The translations under genes and the position numbers were made by a program. A DNA stretch of 64,000 bases from Caballeronia sp. SBC1. Its GTDB lineage: Bacteria > Pseudomonadota > Gammaproteobacteria > Burkholderiales > Burkholderiaceae. Location of the stretch: NCBI RefSeq assembly GCF_011493005.1, contig NZ_CP049156.1, positions 3,286,001 to 3,350,000 on the forward strand, given 5' to 3'. Below the pieces are notes generated by a model, which was not told the origin of the DNA, did not search any database, and worked only from the letters and a program-made list of their open reading frames with translations. Of the stretch, positions 28,414 to 38,314 are shown one piece after another (within the stretch, counting starts at the first letter, position 1; the number at the start of each line of letters is the position of its first letter).

Positions 28414-28457
28414 ACCTCACGCAATAACTCAAGCAGCAACACACAAGGAGAGTAACC

Positions 28458-28964
28458 ATGATGTCTAAAATTCGTATCGGCTTTGCAGTGGCGATGGTCG
28501 GTGCATTGGCCGCATGTCATTCAGGCGTGAAGCTGGATGAAGGTGCAAACAAAGGCGCGATCGGCACGCAACCCGACGCGAACGCAGTTCAACAGGTCAA
28601 TGTCGACCCGCTGAACGACCCGAACAGCCCGCTGGCGAAGCGCAGCATTTACTTCGACTTCGACAGCTACGCTGTTCGTGACGACTATCAGCCGCTGCTG
28701 CAACAACACGCACAGTACCTGAAGAGCCATCCGGACCGTCACGTCCTGATCCAGGGCAACACCGACGAACGCGGCACGAGCGAGTACAACCTGGCACTGG
28801 GCCAGAAGCGTGCTGAAGCTGTGCGTCGCGCGATGTCGCTGCTGGGTGTGGCCGACACGCAAATGGAAGCCGTGAGTCTGGGCAAGGAAAAGCCGCAGGC
28901 AACCGGGCATGATGAAGCGTCGTGGGCGCAGAATCGTCGCGCCGATCTCGTTTATCAACAGTAA
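28458..28964 (+). CDS. pal: Peptidoglycan-associated lipoprotein Pal
   Basis: A 168-residue outer-membrane lipoprotein. The lipobox is VGALAACHSG with lipidated Cys near residue 21. The OmpA-like peptidoglycan-binding domain (about 60-168) contains YFDFDSYAVRDDY and GNTDERGTSEYNLALGQKRA. GGAG precedes the ATG by about 8 bp. It closes the outer-membrane side of the Tol system. Confidence 0.97.
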   Translation: MMSKIRIGFAVAMVGALAACHSGVKLDEGANKGAIGTQPDANAVQQVNVDPLNDPNSPLAKRSIYFDFDSYAVRDDYQPLLQQHAQYLKSHPDRHVLIQGNTDERGTSEYNLALGQKRAEAVRRAMSLLGVADTQMEAVSLGKEKPQATGHDEASWAQNRRADLVYQQ

Positions 28965-28979
28965 TGTAACCAGTCACGG

Positions 28980-29741
28980 GTGAGTCGCCGTATGTTGTAT
29001 CGCTTCCCCTCGCTGCGCTCGGTCGCAGTTGCTTGTTTGTTAGGTTCGGCCGTGGTCGGCGGGTCTGCGCACGCGGCGTTGTTTGACGACAATGAAGCGC
29101 GTAAAGCCGTGCTCGATTTGCGCACGAAAACGGATAGCCTGGCTAGCCAGTTGTCCGCCGCTCAGCGCACGATCCTCGATCAATCGAATCGTCTCGACCA
29201 GTTGAATCAGCAGGTCGCTACGCTTCGAGGCCAGAATGAGGACTTGGCCAACCAATTGACGACGTTGCAAAAGCAGCAAAAGGACTACTACACCGACCTT
29301 GATGGCCGGCTGAAAAAGTTCGAACCGCAGCAGCAGACGGTGGATGGCGTGCAAGGCACGGTGCAGCCCGGCGAGACTGAATCGTTCAACGCGGCATCTA
29401 CACAGTTCCGTAACGGCGACTTCAAGAATGCTGCTGCGTCGTTCAAGACGTTTGTTGCCAAGTATCCGGACAGTCCGTACCAGCCCACCGCGCAATATTG
29501 GCTGGGCAATGCGCTGTATGCTTTGCGCGATTACAAGGGTTCAACAGCAACCTGGCAAAATCTGGTGAAGAATTACCCGACGCATCCGCGAGCGCCCGAT
29601 GCGCTGCTCGCAATCGCGAACAACCAGATCGAGCAAGGTCAGAAAGCCGCTGCGAAAAAGACGCTGGATCAGGTTATCTCGCAGTATGGTGGAACAGAAG
29701 CCGCGCAGTCGGCTGAAAGCAAGATGTCGCAGGTGAAGTAA
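28980..29741 (+). CDS. cpoB: Cell division coordinator CpoB (YbgF)
   Basis: A 253-residue periplasmic protein with a signal peptide (to GGSAHA), an N-terminal coiled coil (about 40-95, rich in Gln, Leu and Asn) and three C-terminal TPRs (about 130-253). It links Tol with PBP1B activity at the septum. Two starts are possible: GTG 28980 (MSRRMLYRF) and ATG 28992, the latter with GGTGAG upstream; I keep 28980 but am unsure. A rho-independent terminator follows directly. Confidence 0.94.
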   Translation: MSRRMLYRFPSLRSVAVACLLGSAVVGGSAHAALFDDNEARKAVLDLRTKTDSLASQLSAAQRTILDQSNRLDQLNQQVATLRGQNEDLANQLTTLQKQQKDYYTDLDGRLKKFEPQQQTVDGVQGTVQPGETESFNAASTQFRNGDFKNAAASFKTFVAKYPDSPYQPTAQYWLGNALYALRDYKGSTATWQNLVKNYPTHPRAPDALLAIANNQIEQGQKAAAKKTLDQVISQYGGTEAAQSAESKMSQVK

Positions 29742-29773
29742 GCGAAGCTGGTCTTTGCGCCTCTCGTTGAAAA

Positions 29774-29808
29774 GGCCCGTAGCGTAGTTGCTGCGGGCTT
29801 TTTCTTAT
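29774..29808 (+). terminator. Terminator of the Tol-Pal operon
   Basis: A 9-bp stem GCCCGTAGC / GCTGCGGGC (one G-U pair) with a 6-nt loop and a TTTTTCTT tract, 32 bp after cpoB. Confidence 0.88.
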
Positions 29809-29872
29809 GCGTTTTCTCCGTTGCGCCCGGGTTCCACCCCAGTTCCACTATACGGAGCATTTTTACGCTCCG

Positions 29873-29902
29873 TTGACAACTTGTGGTCCGTGTGACTATA
29901 AT
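29873..29902 (+). promoter_or_regulatory. Sigma-70 promoter of tRNA-Lys
   Basis: TTGACA (29873-29878), 18-bp spacer and TATAAT (29897-29902) are both exact consensus hexamers. The tRNA starts 11 bp after the -10. A CGGAGC/GCTCCG hairpin (29853-29872) sits just upstream. Confidence 0.9.
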
Positions 29903-29913
29903 TTCGGCTCTTT

Positions 29914-29989
29914 GGGTCGTTAGCTCAGCTGGTAGAGCAGCGGACTTTTAATCCGTTGGTCACAGGTTCGAATCCCGTACGGCCTACCA
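29914..29989 (+). tRNA. tRNA-Lys (anticodon TTT)
   Basis: A 76-nt tRNA with CCA encoded. D-arm TAGCTCAGCTGGTAGAGCA, anticodon loop CTTTTAA with anticodon TTT, T-arm GGTTCGAATCC and 3' ACCA. The acceptor stem pairs over 7 bp with a G1-U72 wobble. It is framed by a near-perfect promoter and a terminator, so it is a stand-alone transcription unit. Confidence 0.98.
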
Positions 29990-29997
29990 AAGACATG

Positions 29998-30027
29998 AAG
30001 GGCTCAGCGCAAGCTGAGCCCTTTTCT
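29998..30027 (+). terminator. Terminator of tRNA-Lys
   Basis: An 11-bp perfect stem AAGGGCTCAGC / GCTGAGCCCTT with GCAA loop, then TTTT. It also lies at the end of the convergent moeB remnant. Confidence 0.9.
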
Positions 30028-30077
30028 CGTTTGGGAAGCCAAACGAATTTGCACTGCCACCCAATCCCGCAGCGCCC

Positions 30078-30701
30078 TCACCCCGCCCTGCAAGCTGCAG
30101 GCAAATCCACATAGTCACCGGCTTTCACGCCATCGCCGCAACGCGGACACGCGGGGTCTCGCAACAGCCGCAAGCGATTAAACCGCATTCCCAGCGCGTC
30201 GAACTGCAGCAAGGTACCGGACAGCGACTCACCAATACCCAGGATCAGCTTGATCGCCTCAGTCGCCTGCAACAACCCGATCACTCCCGGCAGCACGCCG
30301 AGCACACCCGCTTCGGCGCAGTTAGGCGCAAATTCAGGCGGCGGTGGTTCCGGAAACAGGCATCGATAACAACTGCCACCCTCTTGCGTCGGCCAGAACA
30401 CGCTGACCTGACCGTCAAAACCTTGCACTGCGCCGTAGACCATCGGCAGGCCCAACCGCACGCACGCATCGTTGACCAGATAGCGTGTGGAAAAATTGTC
30501 GGAACCGTCGATCACGACATCGTGGCCGCTCAGCAAGCGCTCGACATTACCCGCCAGCAGCCGCGTGCGATGCGGTTCGACGACCACATGTGGATTGAGC
30601 GCCGCCAAGGTCCTGCAACCGGATTCGACCTTGGGCGTGCCAATATCGGCATCACGGTGCAGCACTTGGCGCTGCAGATTACTGCGATCGACGAGATCAT
30701 C
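30078..30701 (-). pseudogene. MoeB/ThiF-type E1 enzyme, 3' half, cut off by an IS21-family insertion
   Basis: This is the C-terminal part of the rhodanese-MoeB fusion whose 5' half is at 33588-34097. It encodes LVDRSNLQRQVLH, DVVIDGSDNFSTRYLVND, a zinc CYRC, the catalytic Cys region APNCAEAGVLG and CPRCG. Removing the IS and one 6-bp copy of ATCATC joins the halves in frame as LIDDD-LVDRSNLQRQ, a 375-residue protein. The intact enzyme would adenylate the C-terminal Gly of the small sulfur carrier encoded at 39664-39927 and transfer sulfur to it. It is the last gene of the operon; no start codon of its own with a ribosome binding site is evident. Confidence 0.93.
30696..30701. repeat. Left target-site duplication of the IS21-family element
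   Basis: ATCATC here and at 33588-33593. The next bases differ on both sides, so the duplication is 6 bp. Its presence means a simple transposition with no later rearrangement. Confidence 0.9.
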
Positions 30702-30705
30702 TGTG

Positions 30706-31020
30706 GCGCGACAATCTGGATGAGAGACGCGCGACAATCAAGTTGAGAATGTCGCGGCAGAAATGATGATGCCGATGTTGATTGACGCTGGCAAGCGTTT
30801 ATTGATTGACGTGCGGCGTTGATTGACGCGGGCGAGTGGGTGTCGCGCGACAATCAAGCTGAAGCGATCAGTCGATGAGGATTGCTGTGTAATGGTGACG
30901 CCGCAGGTATTCTGGCGGCACGACAATCAGATGAGAATGTGGTGGCGTGGAAGGTGAATCCGGGGTTGATTGACGTCGGCTAGCTTTGCCTGCGAGCCGC
31001 GCGTCAATCAGGATGAGAAC
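30706..31020. repeat. Array of terminal-repeat motifs in the left end of the IS21-family element
   Basis: Five direct copies of a unit like GCGCGACAATCNNGATGAGA start near 30706, 30729, 30845, 30918 and 30999. Four inverted copies of the core TTGATTGACG lie near 30778, 30801, 30819 and 30966. The right end has two copies (33541-33587). The 324-bp left end between the terminus and istB codes for nothing else that I can see. Confidence 0.8.
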
Positions 31021-31026
31021 AGCGGG

Positions 31027-33404
<2,378 letters not shown>

Positions 33405-33484
33405 CTACATGGAAGAGCTGTTCATACCCGATTTACCGCGACCACCGACAAGGCACCCCGGCAGCGGGGCGGACTCCTCGGCGC

Positions 33485-33535
33485 GGCGTTGCGGCAGCGG
33501 TTCCGGGCTACGCCCTCCACCGCTGCCGCAACGCC
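33485..33535. repeat. Perfect 16-bp inverted repeat in the istA leader
   Basis: GGCGTTGCGGCAGCGG (33485-33500) pairs exactly with 33520-33535; the loop is 19 nt and itself contains GGGC..GCCC. It lies 96 bp upstream of the istA start and inside the IS. There is no T tract on either side. Confidence 0.85.
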
Positions 33536-33587
33536 AGTACTCTCATCCTGATTGACGCACGGCTCTCATCTTGTTTGACGCGCGGCA

Positions 33588-34097
33588 ATCATCATCGATC
33601 AGGGTGATATGGCCGATCCCAGCCGCGGCTAGGTACAGCGCCGCCGGTGAACCCAACCCGCCCGCGCCGATCAGCGCCACCCGCGCGGCAGCCAACTTGC
33701 GCTGCCCCTCCAGCCCCACTTCGGAGAGCCGCAGATGGCGCGAATATCGTTCGAGAAAATCGGCATCGGCGGTGGGCTCGGTCATTGGCAAGCCGGCCGC
33801 TTTCCAGCGCGGAGTGCCGCCCGCAACCGAGAAGAGGCGTGTGTATCGCCGCGATTTAAGCAGTCGCGCACACTGCATCGAACGTCCGCCCACCGCGCAA
33901 ATCAGCACGATCTCCGCCGTCAGGTCCGGCAACCAGGCACCTGGATCCGCTTCCAGGCGCGACTTGCTGACCCCCATCGCACCCTCGGCCATGCCGGCCG
34001 CGCGCTCTCCATCTTCACGTACGTCCACCAGCAATGCGCCCGATTGCAGGCGCTCATAGGCCTGCTCCGGGGATATTTCGACAATCGCCTGGTTCAT
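33588..34097 (-). pseudogene. Rhodanese-MoeB fusion, 5' half, interrupted after codon 170
   Basis: ATG 34097 has AAGGAG 5 bp upstream. Residues 1-105 are a rhodanese domain with active-site Cys in ICAVGGRSMQ; residues 110-170 begin the E1 fold with ERYSRHLRLSEVGLEGQ and GAGGLGSPAALYLA and stop at LIDDD. Translation then runs into the IS and ends after 15 aberrant codons. Rhodanese-MoeB fusions (Uba4-like) donate persulfide sulfur to a ubiquitin-like carrier. It is the last gene of the sulfur-carrier operon and starts 28 bp after the luxC-like gene. The insertion removes the Arg finger region, catalytic Cys and zinc site, so the enzyme should be dead. Confidence 0.93.
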
Positions 34098-34125
34098 GAT
34101 CGTGCTCCTTATGAGCGAATCGGCC

Positions 34126-35352
34126 TCAGCCCACAGTGACGAGTCGGGTGAACTCCCGCAAGAGGTCGTAGCCGTCCCAGACCGTGGAAAATTCGAGCGC
34201 ACGCCCCATAGGCACAATGCGATCGATGCCTCGCCCGCCGAGTTGCCGGGCGAACGACATCATCTCGTCGGCCGTGAACCCGAAATACGTCAACGTCTGA
34301 TCCTGGCGTCGCAACAGGGGCAAAAGCTCGTCGAGCGAGTCCAGCCGCAGATGAGGAAACGTACCGGTTCCGAGCCAGCGACGCGGTAGCCGAACCGGCG
34401 TCGCGAGCTGCACCAGAGCGATCTCGTTGCCGATAAAGCGCACATCATCGGCTATCCCTTCCGCAGCCAGACCGTAGGTCGCAACATGCTTCTGGATCGC
34501 CATCGCTGCGTCCGCGCGCGGTCCCCGGACCTCGACCGTTTGGGTCAGCAACGCCGCGAACGCGACTTGCGCGTCCGCCACATCCTCAGCCGTCCCAATC
34601 CAGAAAATCGTTCCAGGCGACGCGCACGCAGCTTGACCGAATAGGTAGGCATCCGAATGAAAAGCGTCGACCGCCCGCTTGCGCTCAGGTTTGTCGGCCG
34701 AGAGAAAGGCCTTAGCGCAGATCGCAGCGAAAGAAGACCGGTTGGGAAAGGTGACATCCCGCGCCGATGGCCGCAGTGGTGAGCGACGAATATCGTCGAT
34801 GGCTCGATCGCCGCCCCACAACACACGCAAGTCGCAAACGGCTGACAATTCGGATGTTGCTGCCTCGTCACGATGGTCGTAGCTCACGATCCGCTGCGTC
34901 CGCGCGATCACGGCATCTGCCGTCTCCAGGCTCTCGGCCAACACGGTGAGCACGGCCTCGGTGGCCTCTCCGCCACGATCCGATACCCGCACCACGTTGC
35001 AGTTTCCGGCCAGCGCGGACAATGCCCAGGAGTAGACGAACACCGTATCGGCGTTGCCCGGAGCGATGTGAAAAACGAGTCCCTGCGGAAAACGCAGCGT
35101 GCGATCGCCGGTATTGAGCCGAGCCAGTTCCGAAGCCAGATGGCCGCGACGAAGGTACACACCGAGTGGCCCCAATTCCGGATGGCGTCGGGCAAGCGCT
35201 GGCGCACGCAGGCGCTGGCCTACGTCATCGAGGAAATCGAGCATGCGTGCATCGCCGACTTGCAAGGCCGGGCCGGACATCGGCTCATGCATCGACTCAA
35301 GCAACGCCGATGCCTCAAGCAAAGGACCGAGAGGAAACAGCGGCCGGATCAT
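34126..35352 (-). CDS. LuxC-like acyl-CoA/acyl-protein reductase
   Basis: A 408-residue member of the LuxC family, which reduces a fatty acyl thioester to an aldehyde with NADPH. The catalytic Cys is expected at 243 in GQAACASPGTIFW, and FPQGLVFHIAPGN and the terminal RALEFSTVWDG are also LuxC-like. The family normally accepts the acyl group from LuxE on this Cys. Both partners are in this operon, but there is no luciferase gene (luxAB) in the window, so the aldehyde serves another end. It overlaps the ligase gene by 4 bp (ATGA). Confidence 0.9.
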   Translation of the reverse strand: MIRPLFPLGPLLEASALLESMHEPMSGPALQVGDARMLDFLDDVGQRLRAPALARRHPELGPLGVYLRRGHLASELARLNTGDRTLRFPQGLVFHIAPGNADTVFVYSWALSALAGNCNVVRVSDRGGEATEAVLTVLAESLETADAVIARTQRIVSYDHRDEAATSELSAVCDLRVLWGGDRAIDDIRRSPLRPSARDVTFPNRSSFAAICAKAFLSADKPERKRAVDAFHSDAYLFGQAACASPGTIFWIGTAEDVADAQVAFAALLTQTVEVRGPRADAAMAIQKHVATYGLAAEGIADDVRFIGNEIALVQLATPVRLPRRWLGTGTFPHLRLDSLDELLPLLRRQDQTLTYFGFTADEMMSFARQLGGRGIDRIVPMGRALEFSTVWDGYDLLREFTRLVTVG

Positions 35353-36770
35353 GTCGGCGCCTTCTCTTCAATAGCAGCACGAATCAGCGACCGGTAATCA
35401 ATCTTGCCGTTACGCAGCAGCGGCAATTTTTCAATGGCGCGTGCTAGAACGCCATGCCGGTTCACGCCCAATCGTTCGGCGACGCTCCGCGAGATACGTT
35501 CCAACCGCGCCGGCTCGGCTTCGCCTTCGCACCACAACACGATCGCTTCGTCGTTGCGCGAGATGGCGACCGCCGCACCTTCGGCCCCCGCTTCCGCAGC
35601 CAGTCGTTCGACGGCATCAAGATTGATACGTTGTCCGAACAGCTTGGCAATCCGCTTGAGACGGCCTTCGAGATAGAGATAACCCTCCTCGTCGAAGCGG
35701 CCAATGTCGCCTGTATGCAGCACGCCGCCATGATCGTCGCCGCGGGCGAGGTCGGCTGCGATATCGGCGTAACCCATCATGACGCTCGGACCGCGGAAGA
35801 TGACTTCGCCAGGGACGTCGGGTTGCAACGTCTCCTCCCCGGACTCAACACGAATGGACAACCCACCACCTGGCACGGCCAAGCCGACCGAAGCGCATTT
35901 CTCGGCAATCCGGTGCGCCGGCACCACCGCCATCCGGGCCGTAGCTTCGGTTTGCCCATACGTGAGGTAAAAGCGGCCTCCTGCGCGACCAATGTCATCA
36001 GCTAGCTGGGCGATCAGCTCAGGCCGCATACGGCTGCCGGATTGAGTCATTGTACGCAGGCTGGCATGCGCCGATGGCGTCCATCGCAAGCGCGCGAGCA
36101 GTTCGTACGTATGCGACACCGCAGCGAAGGAGGTCACGCCATAGGTATCGACACACGCCCAGAACTCCGAGCCGATCACCGGATGCGCATTCACCACAAC
36201 GGTCGCGCCAGCCATCAGGTGGCTGTTCAGCACCGACAAGCCGTAGCCCAGATAAAACGGCAAGCTGGTCGGCGCGATTTCAGCATCGGTGATTTCAAGC
36301 GCACGCACGATCGCAGCGGCGTTGGCGAGCACGCCCTCGCGCGAAAGGCGCACCATGCGCGCCGCGCCGGTCGAGCCGGAGGTGGTCAGCAGCAACGCCA
36401 GATCGGGATGGACGAGAGCCGCGTCCGTCTGCCTGATCCAGCCGTGATCGACTCGCCGATACCCCGCAGGCGCAGGCGCTTCGATCCCAGGCTGCCACAG
36501 ACCCGCCGGATCGAATCGCGCGATCAGTTCCATCAGCGTGTTCGACTCGATTCCCGGATCAAGCAGCGCAAGCGCCCGGCCCTGGCGAAACGCGGCGAGA
36601 TATCGACACACGGTATCGACGGTCCATGGCGCGCTCAGCAGGAGCAACCCGGCCGGCATCGCGTGCAATTCGCTTTCCATCGCGCAGACCCGTGCTGCAA
36701 GCTCACTACCCCTCAAGCTCAGACCACGAGCCGCATCGATCAGGCAAGCATTGGCGCCAAATGTGTTCAT
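35349..36770 (-). CDS. AMP-forming acyl ligase (ANL superfamily)
   Basis: A 473-residue adenylating enzyme. The P-loop motif LLTTSGSTGAARMVRLS is at about 127-143, YLTYGQTEATARMA near 265, a GYLYLEGRLKRIAKLFG hinge near 355, and the catalytic Lys in LLRNGKIDYRSLI near 460. The substrate cannot be read from the sequence; in the operon it would activate an acyl or carboxylic acid as acyl-AMP for the ACP, CoA or the sulfur carrier. The N-terminal 110 residues are shorter than in long-chain CoA ligases. It shares 4-bp overlaps with both neighbours. Confidence 0.88.
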   Translation of the reverse strand: MNTFGANACLIDAARGLSLRGSELAARVCAMESELHAMPAGLLLLSAPWTVDTVCRYLAAFRQGRALALLDPGIESNTLMELIARFDPAGLWQPGIEAPAPAGYRRVDHGWIRQTDAALVHPDLALLLTTSGSTGAARMVRLSREGVLANAAAIVRALEITDAEIAPTSLPFYLGYGLSVLNSHLMAGATVVVNAHPVIGSEFWACVDTYGVTSFAAVSHTYELLARLRWTPSAHASLRTMTQSGSRMRPELIAQLADDIGRAGGRFYLTYGQTEATARMAVVPAHRIAEKCASVGLAVPGGGLSIRVESGEETLQPDVPGEVIFRGPSVMMGYADIAADLARGDDHGGVLHTGDIGRFDEEGYLYLEGRLKRIAKLFGQRINLDAVERLAAEAGAEGAAVAISRNDEAIVLWCEGEAEPARLERISRSVAERLGVNRHGVLARAIEKLPLLRNGKIDYRSLIRAAIEEKAPT

Positions 36771-37522
36771 AAGGTCAGGCCTCCGTCGACACCCAGCACT
36801 TGTCCGGTGATAAAGGACGCTTCGTCGCTGAGGAGGAAGCGGATTGTCGTTGCCACTTCAGTCGCTGCGCCAAGCCTGCGCAACGCGGTCTGAGCGCGAC
36901 GTGCGGCGATGACATCGGTGGGGAGATTCGCCAGCAGATCGGTATCGATCAAACCCGGCGCCACCGCGTTCACCCGAATGCCCAGCGGCCCCAGTTCCTT
37001 CGCCGCCGAGCGCGCCAGTGCCGCGATGCCGGCCTTGGTCGCCGCGTAGACCGCCTGGCCCGGCGCGCCACGCTCGCCGGCTATGGACGCAAGCAAGACA
37101 ATGGCGCCGCGACGCCGCCGCATCATCACCTTCGCCGTGACCTGCAGCACTTCGATAGCACCCAGCAGATTGACGTCGAGCAGATGACGCGCGAGCGGCT
37201 CTGTAGTCATCCCGAGCGGCGTGCTCTGCATCACACCTCCGCTGAGCACCAGCGCGTCGATAGCGCCATGCTCGGCAGCAATCGACTTGATGGTCGCGCC
37301 AATGGACGCGTAGTCGCTCAGATCAAGCGCCCGGCCAGTCGCGCTAACGCCGTATTCGGCGGCCAGCTGCTGTGCCTCGCGTTCGGCTTTCGCTTGATCC
37401 GTGCCAGTCAATATCACGGTCGCTCCTGCTGCGGCCAGCAATCGCGCACTCGCCTGTCCGATGCCGCGCGTGCCGCCGATCACCACGGCAATACGATTGC
37501 TGAAACTATCTGCCGTATTCAT
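36767..37522 (-). CDS. FabG-like 3-ketoacyl reductase (SDR)
   Basis: A 251-residue short-chain dehydrogenase. GGTRGIG at 16-22 binds NADP, and the catalytic residues are Ser146, Tyr159 and Lys163 (YAATKAG). The C-terminus ITGQVLGVDGGLTL is typical of FabG. By context it reduces a beta-keto or similar acyl group on the ACP encoded in the operon. ATGA overlap with the ligase; 24 bp from the enoyl reductase gene. Confidence 0.88.
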   Translation of the reverse strand: MNTADSFSNRIAVVIGGTRGIGQASARLLAAAGATVILTGTDQAKAEREAQQLAAEYGVSATGRALDLSDYASIGATIKSIAAEHGAIDALVLSGGVMQSTPLGMTTEPLARHLLDVNLLGAIEVLQVTAKVMMRRRRGAIVLLASIAGERGAPGQAVYAATKAGIAALARSAAKELGPLGIRVNAVAPGLIDTDLLANLPTDVIAARRAQTALRRLGAATEVATTIRFLLSDEASFITGQVLGVDGGLTL

Positions 37523-37546
37523 CGATACCCCCCGAAGCGCGCAATG

Positions 37547-38314
37547 TCAGACGCCTACCGTGTGAAAACCGCCATCGGCGTGCACAATTTCGCCGGTGGT
37601 GACAGGAAACCAGTCCGACAGCAAAGCCACGCACGTGCGTGCGACACCGTTGGCGTCGGCGTGATTCCAGCCGAGCGGCGCGCGGGTTTTCCAAGTTTCG
37701 GCGATATCGCCGAAACTCGGCTCGCCGTGAGAGGCGGCGGTACGCAAGGGGCCGGCAGCGACCAGATTGACGCGTATCCCGCGCGGGCCCAGATCGCGCG
37801 CAAGGTAACGCGCGCTCGACTCCAGCGCGGCTTTGGCCACGCCCATCCAGTCGTAGCCGGGCCATGTCACCGAGGCATCGAAATCCAGGCCCACAATCGA
37901 GCTGCCTGCGTCCATCAACGGCAGCACGGCGACGGCGAGCGCCTGCAGGGAATAGGTCGATACCTGCAAGGTCGTCGATACATCGGCCCACGGCGTAGCC
38001 AGGAAATCCCCGCCGATAGCCCCACGCGGCGCAAATGCGATCGAGTGCAATACACCGTCCAGCCGCGGCAAGTGAGCCCGCACGCGCTCGGCAAGCGTTG
38101 CAAGTTGCTCACTTTGGGTGACATCGAGTTCGATAACCGGCGGCGGTTTCGGCAATCGCCTCGCGGCGTCCTCGACCATATGCAGCCGGCCGTAGCCGGT
38201 AAGCACAATGTCCGCGCCCTGCTCCTGCGCCAGCTTTGCAACCGCGAATGCGATCGACGCATGGTTGATCACGCCGGTGATAAGCAGACGGCGGCCTTCG
38301 AGCAAGCCGTTCAT
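37547..38314 (-). CDS. InhA/FabI-type enoyl-ACP reductase
   Basis: A 255-residue enoyl reductase strikingly like mycobacterial InhA rather than proteobacterial FabI: it begins MNGLLEGRRLLITG, has AKLAQEQGADIVLTGYGRL, SSIVGLDFDASVTWPGYDWM and NLVAAGPLRT. The catalytic pair is Tyr154 and Lys161 (Y-x6-K), and the InhA Phe149 position is Phe145 here. It should reduce a 2-enoyl thioester with NADH. Start ATG 38314 overlaps the luxE-like TGA; a longer frame to 38734 lies inside that gene. Confidence 0.88.
   Translation of the reverse strand: MNGLLEGRRLLITGVINHASIAFAVAKLAQEQGADIVLTGYGRLHMVEDAARRLPKPPPVIELDVTQSEQLATLAERVRAHLPRLDGVLHSIAFAPRGAIGGDFLATPWADVSTTLQVSTYSLQALAVAVLPLMDAGSSIVGLDFDASVTWPGYDWMGVAKAALESSARYLARDLGPRGIRVNLVAAGPLRTAASHGEPSFGDIAETWKTRAPLGWNHADANGVARTCVALLSDWFPVTTGEIVHADGGFHTVGV

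Noticed and set aside
29914..30701. Integration of the operon as an island at the tRNA-Lys gene.
   Set aside because: I found no second copy of the tRNA 3' end in the window and no integrase; the tRNA position may be coincidental.
30706..31020. A CRISPR array at the repeated GACAATC motifs.
   Set aside because: Repeats are short, irregularly spaced, in both directions, and lie in an IS end.
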